Origin: Hevea brasiliensis
Taxonomy: Eukaryota; Streptophyta; Magnoliopsida; Malpighiales; Euphorbiaceae
NCBI RefSeq assembly: GCF_030052815.1
Contig: NC_079503.1
Location: 49,270,735-49,334,734 of the forward strand
DNA length: 64,000 nt
Direction of reading: 5' to 3'
Every line of letters starts with the position of its first letter. Positions within the stretch are counted from its first letter, which is position 1. The position numbers and the translations under genes are program-made. The notes under the pieces were generated by a model. It saw only the letters and a program-made list of their open reading frames with translations, was not told the DNA's origin and searched no databases. Below, piece after piece: positions 22,916 to 34,726 of the stretch.

Positions 22916-24330
22916 GCCTAAGGACCCACTCTTTCTAGAACCTCATATAGTCTGATGAAACGAGGACTCAGTTTCCCCTTTCTGCCAAATCTCATAATCG
23001 TTTTCCAAGGAGAAACTTTGAGAAATACCTTATCACCCACTGCATATTTAATATCTCTTCTCTTCAGGTCAACATAGGACTTCTAACGGTCTGATGCAGC
23101 CTTAAGTCTATCTCTGATCAATCTGATCTTTTCCTTTGTCTGCTGAACAATTTCTGGCCCAATCATTTTCCTTTCACCTACTTCATCCCAACATAGGAGA
23201 GTTCTGCACTTCCTGCCATACAAAGCTTCATATGGAGGCATCCCAATGCTTGATTGGTAGCTGTTGTTATAAGAAAACTCAATCAAAGGCAAGTGTGTAT
23301 CCCAACTACCTTAAAACCCAATCACACAAGCCCATAGCATATCCTCCAATATCTGAATAACCCTTTCAGACTGGCCATCTGTCTGTGGGTGGAATGCTGT
23401 GCTGAAGTTCAATTTAGTTCCTAGGGCTCTTTGAAGACTACCCCAGAATCTATAAGTGAACCTAGGATCTCTGTCAGATACAATCGATATTGGCACTCCA
23501 TGCAGTTTTACAATTTCATATATGTATAATCTGGCCAATCTTTCCAGGCTATAGTCCATCCGAATTGGCAAAAAGTGAGCAGACTTGGTTAGTCTATCAA
23601 CTATAACCCACACTGCATCATGACTATTCTGTGTCCTTGGAAGTCCCATAACAAAATCCATAGTTATTCGTTCCCATTTCCACTCTGGTACTGGCAAAGG
23701 ATGTAACAAACCAGCTGGAACTTGATGTTCTGCCTTTACTTGCTGACAAGTTAGGCATTTGGAAATAAAATCAGCTATATCCCTCTTCATACCCATCCAC
23801 CAGTAACGCTCTTTCAGCCCTCTGTACATTTTAGTTCCACCAGGATGCATAGTAAAAGGAGACTCATGTGCTTCTTTCATAATGATCTGTCTCAATTCCA
23901 CATCACTAGGAGCGCACATTATGCCCTGATGTAACAATAAACCATCATCTCTCACAGAGAATTCAGGTTTCTTGCCTTGTTGGACTTCTTTCAGTAGCTT
24001 CTGATATTTATCATCACTCTGAGCAGCCATTCTGATCTGATCAATCAACACTGGCTGTACATGCCATGCAGCTACTGTCTGTCCCTCATCATCAATCTCT
24101 AAACTGGCATGCTGTGCCTTCAATTCATGTATCATGGACAAAGGAGAAACTCTGAGACTTACCATAGTCTTGCGACTTAAGGCGTCAGCCACCATATTTG
24201 CTTTCCCTAGCTGATAGTCTATTAAGCAATCATAGTCTTTAATCAGTTCTAACCATCTCCTCTTCCTCAAATTCAATTCCTTCTGTGTGCCCAAATACTT
24301 CAAGCTCTTGTGATCTAGTAAATATAGCAT
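22916..24330 (-). pseudogene. RNase H end and integrase of element C
   Basis: Minus-strand integrase core, with a 339-residue uninterrupted stretch at 24330-23311. The HHCC zinc domain is present ([24 protein letters not shown]). All three catalytic residues are visible: D in [10 protein letters not shown] in IVSDRDPRF, and E in [12 protein letters not shown] stop after CVIGF (23311) and another near 23083 break the frame before the C-terminal domain. There is further decay between 22916 and 23080, where the translated sequence is still recognisable. Confidence 0.85.
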
Positions 24331-26401
24331 TTCTCTCCATACAAATAGTGTCTCCAGATCTTTAAAGCAAAAACAATAGCTGCTAGCTCCAAATCATGTG
24401 TTGGGTAGTTCCTATCAAGTGGTTTCAGGTGGCGTGATGCATAAGCAATGACATTCCGATCTTGCATTAGCACACAGCCTAACCCATTGTGAGAAGCATC
24501 ACTATAAACTGTGTATTTTTTACCTGGTCTAAGTAAAGTAAGGACTGGAGCTTCAGTCAAACACCTCTTCAACTCATCAAAACTCTGCTGGCATTTATCT
24601 ATCCACTAAAATTTTACATCTTTCTAAAGCAGCTTGGTCAGTGGAGAAGATAACATAGAAAACCCTTTCACAAACCGGCGGTAATATCCAGCTAAACCCA
24701 GAAAACTATGAATTTCTGTGATATTCCTGGGTGGCTTCCAATTAAGGATAGCTTCTACCTTGATAGAATCTACCTTGATCCCTTTAGCTGACACAACATG
24801 TCCCAAAAAGGAGATTTCTTTTAGCCAAAATTCACATTTCGATAATTTGGCGTATAGCTGTTTCTCCCTTAGAGTCTGCAGTACAATCCGCAATATCTGT
24901 CATGCTCCTCTACATTCCTCGAATATATCAAAATATCATAAATAAGCACCACCATAAACTGGTCGAGATATGGTCTGAAGATAGTGTTCATCAGATCCAT
25001 AAAAGCAGCTAGAGCATTTGTTAACCCGAATGGCATTACCAGAAACTCATAGTGGCCATACCGAGTTCTGAAAGCAGTTTTTGGAATACTCTACTCTTGC
25101 ACTTTCAACTGATAATAACCAGATCGCAAATCAATTTTGGAGAATACAGCTGCACCCTTCAACTGATCAAACAGATCATCAATGAGAGGAAATGGATATC
25201 TGTTCTTTATTGTCACCTTATTCAACTGCCGGTAGTCAATACATAAGCGAAGAGTGCCATCCTTCTTCTTAACAAACAACACTGGCGCTCCCTAAGGTGA
25301 CACACTAGGGCAGATGAAGCCCTTTTCAAGTAGTTCTTGCAATTGTGCCTTCAACTCCTTCAACTCTGCTGGTGCCATTCTGTTGGTGTTATGGAGATTG
25401 GATCCACACCTGGCAGAACATTAATTTCAAGACTCTGCTGGCATTTATCTATCCACTAAAATTTTACATCTTTCTAAAGCAGCTTGGTCAGTGGAGAAGA
25501 TAACATAGAAAACCCTTTCACAAACCGGCGGTAATATCCAGCTAAACCCAGAAAACTATGAATTTCTGTGATATTCCTGGGTGGCTTCCAATTAAGGATA
25601 GCTTCTACCTTGATAGAATCTACCTTGATCCCTTTAGCTGACACAACATGTCCCAAAAAGGAGATTTCTTTTAGCCAAAATTCACATTTCGATAATTTGG
25701 CGTATAGCTGTTTCTCCCTTAGAGTCTGCAGTACAATCCGCAATATCTGTCATGCTCCTCTACATTCCTCGAATATATCAAAATATCATAAATAAGCACC
25801 ACCATAAACTGGTCGAGATATGGTCTGAAGATAGTGTTCATCAGATCCATAAAAGCAGCTAGAGCATTTGTTAACCCGAATGGCATTACCAGAAACTCAT
25901 AGTGGCCATACCGAGTTACGAGCGGTTTTGGAATACTCTACTCTTGCACTTTCAACTGATAATAACCAGATCGCAAATCAATTTTGGAGAATACAGCTGC
26001 ACCCTTCAACTGATCAAACAGATCATCAATGAGAGGAAATGGATATCTGTTCTTTATTGTCACCTTATTCAACTGCCGGTAGTCAATACATAAGCGAAGA
26101 GTGCCATCCTTCTTCTTAACAAACAACACTGGCGCTCCCTAAGGTGACACACTAGGGCAGATGAAGCCCTTTTCAAGTAGTTCTTGCAATTGTGCCTTCA
26201 ACTCCTTCAACTCTGCTGGTGCCATTCTGTTGGTGTTATGGAGATTGGATCCACACCTGGCAGAACATTAATTTCAAACTGCCCTTCTATTTCCGAAGGT
26301 AATCCTGGCAATTCATCAGGAAACACATCTAGAAAGTCATATACTGTAGGGATGTCCCTCAATGCTGGACTCCCCACTTGGGTGTCTACCACATGTGCCA
26401 A
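24331..26401 (-). pseudogene. reverse transcriptase/RNase H of element C, with an internal tandem duplication
   Basis: RT and RNase H, broken by stops and frameshifts. Reading from the right: the protease-RT linker (26401-26207), RT palm and fingers (26129-25938; 25743-25474), the same RT portion again (25282-25091; 24893-24624), then RNase H (24572-24315) with SDASHNGLG. The duplicated unit is 850 bp (24582-25431) and its neighbour 847 bp (25432-26278). In both copies the catalytic box reads LIYD in place of FIDD (24935-24946 and 25785-25796). The first aspartate was therefore lost before the duplication, and this RT could not work. Confidence 0.85.
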
Positions 26402-27387
26402 GTATGCTTCACACCTCTTCTGATCATTTTTCTGGCTAGTGCAGTCGAAATGATGTTTGATGGCAATAGTTGCCTCTCCCTTCTGACCAGATAGAGGAGG
26501 TTTTTATCCTGAATATCTTCCCCTACCGGACTTTTTACCACCTCTGCTATGTCCCCCATGGTTCTTCCTCTTTCTAGTAGGACCACTGGAACTCTGTTCT
26601 ACTGATTTTCCCTCGTTCTCTGTCTTCTCTGATTTCTTTTTCTCTGGAGCTGCTTCAGATTCAATTCTTTCTAACTCTAGTGCTTGAGAAACAAGTTCAG
26701 AGAAGTTGTTATGTTTGAATCCGACCACTTGTAATCTGATACTGGGCTTCAAGCCGGTTTCAAACCTCTTGCATCTCTCTCTACTGGTAGAAAGTAGACT
26801 TACTGCATAATGGCTTAGGCGGGAAAATTCCCTTTCATATTCAGCCATTGATCTACTCCCCTGTTTCAGACTTAGGAACTCTTGTAGCTTCTGGTCCACA
26901 TAAGCAGCAAGGATATATTTTTGTCTGAACTCCCTGAGAAAGTCTTCCATGTTAGCACTGCAGGTTCTACCAGACTGTGGGGAATGGTTTTCCACCATTC
27001 ATATGCATCCCCTTGTAGCAGAGATACTGAATATTCAAATCTGAGCTCCTCTGTATAATGTAGCTTCTTGAACACTCTATCCATTCTCTCTAACTACTGT
27101 TCTGCCTCTAGAAGATCTACTGTCCCCTTAAACTCTATAGCCCCATATTTCATTAATTTGTCATACTGCCTAGCAGAAGACTGTGGTTGTACCACTGGTG
27201 TCTGTAGTGGGACTTGAGTCGGCACATTACCAGCCATTTGTTGAAACATTGCAGCCATCTGCTGATCGAACTGAGCAGGAAACTGCGATGCGAGGCCTGG
27301 TCTTGATCCATCGACATTGTGTAGGGTCAGCATCCTTTGCACCTCAGCCTCTATAGATTGATCGACTAAACGATCACCCTCTTTCAT
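26402..27387 (-). pseudogene. gag of element C, decayed, with internal deletion
   Basis: Gag from ATG 27387-27385 (MKEGDR), 26 bases after the acceptor-like AG. The gag core is recognisable (QYDKLMKYGA; KKLHYTEELRFEYS; DFLREFRQKY; EYEREFSRLSHY). A stop lies near 27094 and a frameshift near 26950. After the basic region (near 26510) the sequence jumps to the late protease segment (LLPSNIIS). The zinc knuckle and the protease active site are therefore deleted. Confidence 0.85.
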
Positions 27388-27556
27388 AGTCAATGCGAGG
27401 ATCTTAGACCTCCTGAACAAATAACACAAGGAGATTTCCTCCCGTTCGTGCATATTTATAATTTAATGTACTGTATGTATCAAATAATGACATTGAGCAG
27501 TTGTACTATGAAGAAAGAATATTCAAATTATAGCTGAAAACATAATTTAAAAACTA

Positions 27557-27568
27557 GCTCTGATACCA
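27557..27568 (-). other. primer-binding site, element C
   Basis: TGGTATCAGAGC on the minus strand, nine bases from the end of the 5' LTR (27577). It is an initiator tRNA-Met primer site. Confidence 0.93.
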
Positions 27569-27576
27569 CTAAAACA

Positions 27577-30500
27577 TGTCACACCCTACCCCTCTGTAAG
27601 GCATAACATGATCCCGTAGTATACCTAATGATTTACCATCTTCGTCTACTGATAACCCATTAAATATACTTCAAGGGATTTTAAAACTTTTCTTACTTCT
27701 TTTTACAGTGGTAAGCACTATTTACAGGTGTTAAAAATTTTTTTGAACTGAAGGGAAACAACTAACACATTTGAATTATTAGGAATTTCTGTAAAAATTT
27801 TAGTGGAGTGCCATCTGTACTTTGAATAAAATAGTTCTTCAAAAACCTGTAAAAAGCACTTCAAATATAATTCCCAATCTCAAACTCCAACATTTAATCA
27901 ACTCAATATATTTCTCAACTCAAATTCACAATAATTTTTCAATATTTTCAAAGGCTGAGATACAAGAAATATTGTACAAATTTTACAAGCCAAATTAATT
28001 CACAATTTATTTTACAACTTCAATGTACAATTTTAATTTACAAATGCTCAAAACCAAGAACACTATATATATACAGTGAGCATACATTACAATACAAAAT
28101 GCAAAATATGGTATACTCAATATACCCGATGATCTCTCACTAAAGCACTAGCAGCCTAGTCTGCTATCCTGTTAGTCTGTCTACCTGCAACAACAATAAT
28201 AAGTTATCGCTGAGCCATTGTCTTAGTGGTGCACAACATTAATTAAATACAACTTTAAATCACAAATCATAAGTCATATAAATAGTGGATACTTAAAACC
28301 ATAGTTAAATTCAAAGAAAATGAATGTCATAAGGAATTTAAACTCCATTTCACAACATTACAATAAATCTCAATAAATCAAAACATGATTAAATTCAAAA
28401 GACAGTGAATGTCAATAAGAATTCAAGCTCCATTTCACAATATTACAATAAATCTCAATAAATCAAAACATGGTTAAATTCAAAAGACAGTGAATGTCAA
28501 TAAGAATTTAAGCTCCATTTCACAATCTCACAATACATATCAATAAATCACACACAGCTTAATCATGTTCCAAAGTTCAATTCGTCCCAAAAGCTGATGG
28601 CTAATGAGGAATTCAATTCATCCCAAAAGCCGATGGCTAATGAGGAATAACATAGCTAGCTAGCAAAAATATGAGTACTCATTCTATTCATCCTCAACAG
28701 GCACACACCTCAACACTTCAGCCAGAGAGGGAATTCAATTCGTCCCACTAGACAAGCTAGCGAGGAATTCAATCAATATACATGATAGTTGTGGTTTCAA
28801 ACTATTTACAATGCTTTTCAATCAATAAGTATCCATCAAATATCATTCAAACAATTTTTCACAGTTTCAAACCATTTACAATGCTTTTCAAGCAATAAGT
28901 ATCCATTCAAACACATTTCTATAATTTAAAATAATAATATACAAATAGTCATAATTTATTTCAATTGAAAAATTCAAAAGAAATAATTATTATGTACAAA
29001 CCTTTGATAACTGTCTCTTGGCTCTGACTCAGTGTTTCCTTCCCTTTCCTTGAGTCTTTGCTAACTGAGAAACACAATTTGAAGTTTTTCAGTGCTCATT
29101 TAAACTGTCTCTATGGATAAAGCTTAATAATTAATTTATTGAATTCTATTATTTCCTTATTCAACCTAAGATGTCGACCCTCGATGCATTCTAGGTGAAT
29201 TAGGTTTTAATGTTGCCAATATATCACATTTGTAGCCTTTTAGTATTGGTAAATGTTACCAAATTCATTTCCATGTATATTGCGTTTTATTGCAATTTGC
29301 CAGATTTCGTTATACCAATTTGACCTAGCCGGATGACCTAGTTCCCTCGGTTTTCGGATTTTGGTCAAAACTATAAACTTGTAGATCTGTCTTGTTGCAT
29401 GCGGGCCAAAATTTCAGGTCATTCTGAGTTTACTAGACCAAGTTATGGTCATTTTACTATTGCTAGTCATAATGTACCAAAATTGGTCACTTTAGGTCAT
29501 TTTAGTTCACTTTAGGTTCAGGCAGTTTTTAGACCCGAAATTTGCAAGCTATTTGACTTGCTTATAGTCATTTCTGGGCTTTGGTATCTTCATAAGACTT
29601 GTAGATATATGTCTAAACTATTCATTGTAAACATTTCACGCCAACTAGACCTGTTTTGAGTGAGTTATGGCAAAAAAACTAACTGCTGCCCAAATGATCA
29701 ATTTTCAGGCCTTAATTGCACTAATCCGGATTTGGTCATTTTTTAAGTTATCTTTCAAGAAAAATTTTGGCAAGCTTCCTTCATGGAAGTTGGCACTTTT
29801 TGTACCTAGTTTCACCTCCAATTAGTCTCATACCAATTGGAGCCACACACTTAAGGTTCTAGGCCAAATACACACTGCCCTATTGCAAAACTCTTCATCA
29901 CATACCAAATACACTTTTAACACTTACCAAGTTACACATTCATGCCATTTCTGTTTTGTATCATAACATAAACACATTTCACAACACATTTTTGGTCATT
30001 TTGGCAGCTTATAACCACACTCAATATGCACATTATAGTCCAGAATTTACCAAGTCCAAATTACACACAATTTAACTACATAATATAACTCATTTACATG
30101 TCCAAACTCAAACTCTTACACACATGTACAAGCTACCATAACAAGCACCATAATTCAATCATATAACTCCATAAACCAACCCATGAAATACATAATTTGG
30201 TTTTACACTTCAAGTTGCCGAATTGTAGTTTTTATCAATTAGCTTTCCAAGCTTCCAAAGTCAAGAGTACATTCACATATATATCTAATATACATCACCC
30301 AATTTATTCCTACATACATAAACACTTCATCAACACTTCAATCTACCATTTACATACAAGGATAAACTGGTCTTAAGGAGTTTCCATGGCTGACAAAAAT
30401 ATACATCTCCCTTAAAACATCAAACTCCAAAAATCTTTCCACAATCTAACTACCCATAACACCCACACAAACTTTAATGAAGCCAGCATAAAAAATACCT

Positions 30501-31377
30501 ACTTACCACTTTGAAAACTCTTCAAAACCTCTCCAAAACTTGATCTTCTTGTTGCCTATCTACTGGCCAAGGTGCATGGACAACTTTTAATGAAGGAAAA
30601 TGCAAGGAAAGAGGCTTGGATCAAGCTTGCAAGAAGCTCCAAGGTGGACGGCAATGGTGGATTATTCTTCTCCCATTTTCGGCTAATCTTGAGAGGTGAG
30701 GAAGAAGATGAATCTGCTATCATAAATGAAGAGTAAGTGGTCCACTTTAAGTGTGAGTGGAGCACCAAGTGAAAAATAATTGTTTGTTTATTCATAACTT
30801 TCCTTATTCCCACATTAAGCTCTTAACTTTTGCTATTTACATTAGGTACCACCAATTTAATTTTTCATGACATTTTCCAAGTGTAATATCATTTATTTTT
30901 AATGGAAATTTAAGTCAAAAGACAATTTGGGGTGCCAAATGGCTACAATGCCCCTGTTCGGGTTGCATTCCCAATTTTTCGGTAACATCGGGTTTTGTCA
31001 TTTTCTCGATTTCTCACTTTTCTTTGTACTAATTAATTAATTTTTCTTTGATATTTCTAATGATATTTATGCTTCAATAGACATTTATTTAAGTCCTAAA
31101 AATATTTTCCAGGGTTCCCCGCAATCCAGGGCTGGTCAACAGTCCACGCCGCGGCTTCCCGGTGCGGTCACCCATCGCTAGTGTTCTCGACTCATTTAAC
31201 TTGATTACATTTCATTGCTATTAATTTTCCCTTGTTTTTCTTGTATTTTCTTTTCTTGTATTTCACTATTTTATGTTTCCTCACTCATATCTAAGTGTAG
31301 TTCTAGGCATCCTGGCTGTCCTGACAACACTGGTCACTAGAATAATAGAACGCGCTACCGAACATAGGGGTGTTACA
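27577..31377 (-). repeat. 5' LTR of element C
   Basis: Uninterrupted 3.80-kb LTR. It shows the state of the 3' LTR before elements D and S1 entered it. Minus-strand landmarks: donor GTAAGT at 30506, the CCAATTGGT-type inverted repeat near 29822-29843 (one arm mutated), and the stem domain at 28150-28226. About three copies of a roughly 80-bp unit lie at 28310-28550. Confidence 0.95.
28150..28226 (-). other. three-stem RNA domain, 5' LTR of element C
   Basis: On the minus strand stem 2 is GCGATAAC (28210-28203) with GTTGTTGC (28194-28187). Relative to GCGATAGC/GCTGTCGC, a G-C pair changed to A-U on both sides. Stem 3 is AGCAG/CTGCT (28150-28165), perfect. Stem 1 (28210-28226) keeps five of seven pairs. 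Confidence 0.55.
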
Positions 31378-31841
31378 GAAAGTGACCAAGACATCCTAGT
31401 CACAAATCCGCTAAGCCACAGTGTGGTAGTAAATAAGATGTATAAGGGCTGTCCATTGAAGATTCAAGGGAAAGAGTTCTCAGCAGACTTAATCGAAGTG
31501 CCTTTCCATGAGTTTGATGTGATTTTGGGAATGGACTGGTTATCCCATCATCAGGCAATAGTAGATTGTAAATTGAAGAGAATCTCTCTGAAAACTGCTA
31601 CGAACGAATAAATAACAGTTGTGGGTGAAAGGACAGATTTCTTGCCCAATGTCATCTCAGCTATAGTTGCAAGGAGATGGTTGAGAAAAGGGAATGAAGC
31701 CTATCTGGCACACGTGGTTGACACTAGGCAAGGTAAACTTGACTTGTCTGATATAACCACAGTAAGGGATTTCTCTGAGGTATTTCCTGAGGAATTTCCT
31801 AGTTTACCACAGAAAGGGAAGTTGAATTTGCTATTGAGATT
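31378..31841 (+). pseudogene. protease of element B, continued after element C
   Basis: Continues the frame cut at 8747. It runs from DQDILV through VILGMDWLSHHQ to a stop at 31609, then onward (ITVVGERTDF...). A frameshift near 31815 separates it from RT. Confidence 0.82.
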
Positions 31842-33190
31842 ATGCCAGGTACAGCTCCAATTTCAATTGCTCCATATAGGATGGCACCTGCTGAATTGAA
31901 AGAGTTAAAAATCCAGCTGCAAGAATTACTAGACAAGGGGTTCATACGCCCCAGTGTGTCACCGTGGGGAGCTCCGATACTATTTGTAAAGAAGAAAGAT
32001 GGGACACTGAGGTTATGTGTTGACTACCGGCAATTAAACAGAGTAACAGTGAAAACAAGTATCCGTTGCCTAGAATTGATGATCTGTTTGATCAGTTGAA
32101 GGGAGCCGGTGTGTTTTCTAAGATTGATCTCAGATCGGGGTATCATCAGCTAAGGGTTAAGGATGCAGATGTGCCTAAGACTGTATTTAGAACCCGGTAT
32201 GGACATTATGAATTCCTGGTGATGCCATTTGGGTTAACAAACGCTCCAGCAGCATTCATGGACCTTATGAACCATATCTTCCATCCATACTTTGATCAGT
32301 TCGAAGTGGTCTTCATTAATGACATCTTGGTGTATTCCAAGGATAAAGCAGAACATGATGAACATTTAAGAATTGTTCTGCAGACTCTGAAAGAGAAGAA
32401 ACTGTGCTCCAAATTGTCCAAGTGTGAGTTCTGGTTGAATGAGATTGCATTCCTTGGACATGTAGTATCAGTTGAAGGGATTATAGTGGATACTAAAAAG
32501 ATTGAAGCAGTGATGGAATGGATGCCTCCCAGAAATACAACTGAGATCAGAAGTTTCTTGGGGTTAGCTGGATATTATAGAAGATTTGTAAAGGGATTTT
32601 CCCTGATAGCTACTCCAATGACTAAATTACTACACAAGAATATGAAATTTGACTGGAATGACAAGTGTCAAGCCAGTTTTGAGAGACTGAAAGCTATGTT
32701 GACAGAGGCACCAGTGTTAACACAGCCAATGTCTGGAAAAGACTTTGTAGTCTACAGTGATGCTTCACACAATGGGTTAGGGTGTGTACTCATGCAAGAA
32801 GGGAAAGTGGTCGCATATGCTTCCAGGCAGTTAAGGCCACATGAAAAGAATTACCCTACTCATGATTTGGAGTTAGCAGCAATTATCTTCGCATTGAAGA
32901 TATGGAGGCATTACTTATATAGAGAAAAATGCTACATATACACAGACCATAAGAGTCTGAAGTATCTGCCAACCCAAAAGGAACTTAATTTGAGACAGAG
33001 GCGATGGATTGAATTTCTGAAAGATTATGATTGTGTGATTGAGTACCACCTTAGGAAGGCAAATGTAGTCGCTGATGCTTTAAGCAGAAAATCTATTATA
33101 GCATTAAGATCTATGAATGCCCAACTGTCATTAACTCATGATGGAGTTATTTTGGCTGAGTTGCAAGTGAATCCGAATTTGTTACAATAG
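31842..33190 (+). pseudogene. reverse transcriptase and RNase H of element B
   Basis: RT and RNase H of the second lineage. The fingers block (31842-32060) is separated by a frameshift near 32055 from a 374-residue open stretch (32066-33190). This stretch contains [23 protein letters not shown], the catalytic box FIND (32312-32323) and RNase H motifs ([19 protein letters not shown]). The first aspartate of the RT catalytic pair is replaced by asparagine (GAT or GAC to AAT, a G-to-A change), which should abolish polymerisation. Otherwise the domain is well preserved. Confidence 0.88.
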
Positions 33191-34695
33191 ATACAGGATG
33201 GGCAAAAGACTGATGAGAAATTAATGGCTGTTATGGGCAAAATCACTGAAGGGAAGGAAACTGAATATGAAGTGAAAGAAAATGGGTGCCTGTACTATAA
33301 AGAAAGAGTGTGTGTTCCAGATGATAAAGAATTGAAAACCAGTATTCTGAGAGAAGCACATAACAGTGTGTATACTATGCACCCAGGAAGCATAAAAATG
33401 TACCATGACCTGAAACTCCAATACTAGTGGCCAGGTAAGAAGAAGGACATAGTTGACTATGTAACTAGATGCTTGACATGTCAGCAAGTCAAAGCAGAAC
33501 ATCAAGTTCCATTAGGTTTGTTACAGCCCATAAACATACCTGAATGGAAATGGGACTGAGTCACTAAGGACTTTGTCAGTGGTCTACCTCTCACTCAGAA
33601 GAAGCATGATGTAGTATGGGTGATTGTGGATAGATTGACCAAATCAGCACATTTTCTGCCAGTTAGAACTGGCTACTCACTGGAAAAGCTAGCAGAATTG
33701 TACATCAGTGAGATAGTTAGACTACATGGAATTCCACTTTCCATTATATCTGATAGAGACCTGAGGTTTACATCTAGATTTTGGAAGAAATTACAAGAAT
33801 CCTTGGGCACACAACTCCATTTTTGTACTGCTTTTCATCCTCAGACGGATGGACAGTTAGAAAGAATAATCCAGGTAAATTTTGAAACTCATTGAGTTAT
33901 TGCAAACAATAAACTGATAATAATGATAGTAATAACTGAATATGTGTGATTGGTCCTCGAGGATATGCTGAGAAGTTGTGTTATTGAGTTTGAGGGAAGT
34001 TGGGATAGATACCTTCCATTGGCATAATTTTCATACAACAACAGCTATCAAGTTAGCATACAAATAGCACCCTATGAAGCACTATATGGGAGAAAATGCA
34101 GAACACCTATATGTTGAACTGAGTTGGGTGAAAATAAGCTAGTGGGGCCAGACCTGATAAAACAGACAGAGGAAAAGGTGAAACTAATAAAGGCCAATTT
34201 GAAAGTTACCTCAGACCGACAGAAATCATATGCTGACTTGAAAAGAAAGGACATTGAGTATGAAGTTGGCGAGAAGGTATTTCTCAAAGTATCACCGTGG
34301 AAGAAAGTGTTGAGATTCGGGAAAAAGGGAAAATTAAGCCCTAGGTTCATTGGCCCATATGAAGTTATGGAACGTGTGGGACTAGTAGCTTACCGATTAG
34401 CCTTACCACCTAAGCTGGATAAGATACATAATGTGTTCCATGTCTCGATGCTCAGAAGATACAGATCAGATCCTTCACATGTCATCTCAGCAGAAGAAAT
34501 TGTTATACAACCTAACCTGACATATGAAGAATAACCGATTAAAATCTTGGTACGAGAGGTGAAAGAGCTCAGAAACAAAACAATTCCACTAGTGAAAATC
34601 CTATGGAGACACCACAACATGGAAGAGGCAACATGGGAGAGCGAGGAGATAATGAGGCAACAGTTCCCTCAGCTCTTCACATCAGGTAAATTTTG
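33191..34695 (+). pseudogene. integrase and chromodomain of element B
   Basis: Integrase with zinc domain ([20 protein letters not shown]), catalytic region ([32 protein letters not shown]), C-terminal domain and chromodomain tail (VKELRNKTIPLVKILW; EATWESEEIMRQQFPQLF). Stops replace tryptophan at 33425 (in a WWM-like block) and near 33557, with another near 34531. A 78-bp foreign segment (33875-33952) sits between ERIIQ and VLEDML. The C-terminal tail runs 30 bases up to the polypurine tract. Confidence 0.86.
33875..33952 (+). other. 78-bp insertion in the integrase of element B
   Basis: Absent from the homologous integrase of element C. It begins GTAAAT after CAG, like a splice donor, and is A/T-rich, but ends GTGATTG/G with no terminal AG. 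Its length is 26 codons but it contains stops. There is no target duplication and it has no repeat match in the window. Confidence 0.6.
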
Positions 34696-34710
34696 AGGAG
34701 GAAATTTTTA

Positions 34711-34726
34711 TTTAGAGGGGAAGAGT
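34711..34726 (+). other. polypurine tract, element B
   Basis: AGAGGGGAAGAG ends one base before the TGTAAC start of the LTR. Upstream, at 34688-34707, is a decayed form of the AAATTT palindrome seen before the tract of elements C and E. Confidence 0.8.

Larger units (their letters stand above)
8748..31377 (-). mobile_element. element C, full-length nested chromovirus (minus strand)
   Basis: Complete Ty3/gypsy element on the minus strand, inserted in the protease of element B. The outer ends are TGTCACACCC at 8748 and GGGGTGTTACA ending at 31377. The flanking 5-bp target duplication is perfect: GAAAG at 8743-8747 and 31378-31382. Reading on the minus strand: 5' LTR 31377-27577, PBS, gag-pol, PPT, 3' LTR 22570-8748. 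The 3' LTR is expanded by element D and solo LTR S1. With these removed it is about 3.87 kb against 3.80 kb for the 5' LTR. By eye the two LTRs differ at several percent of sites, so it is older than element E. Confidence 0.95.
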
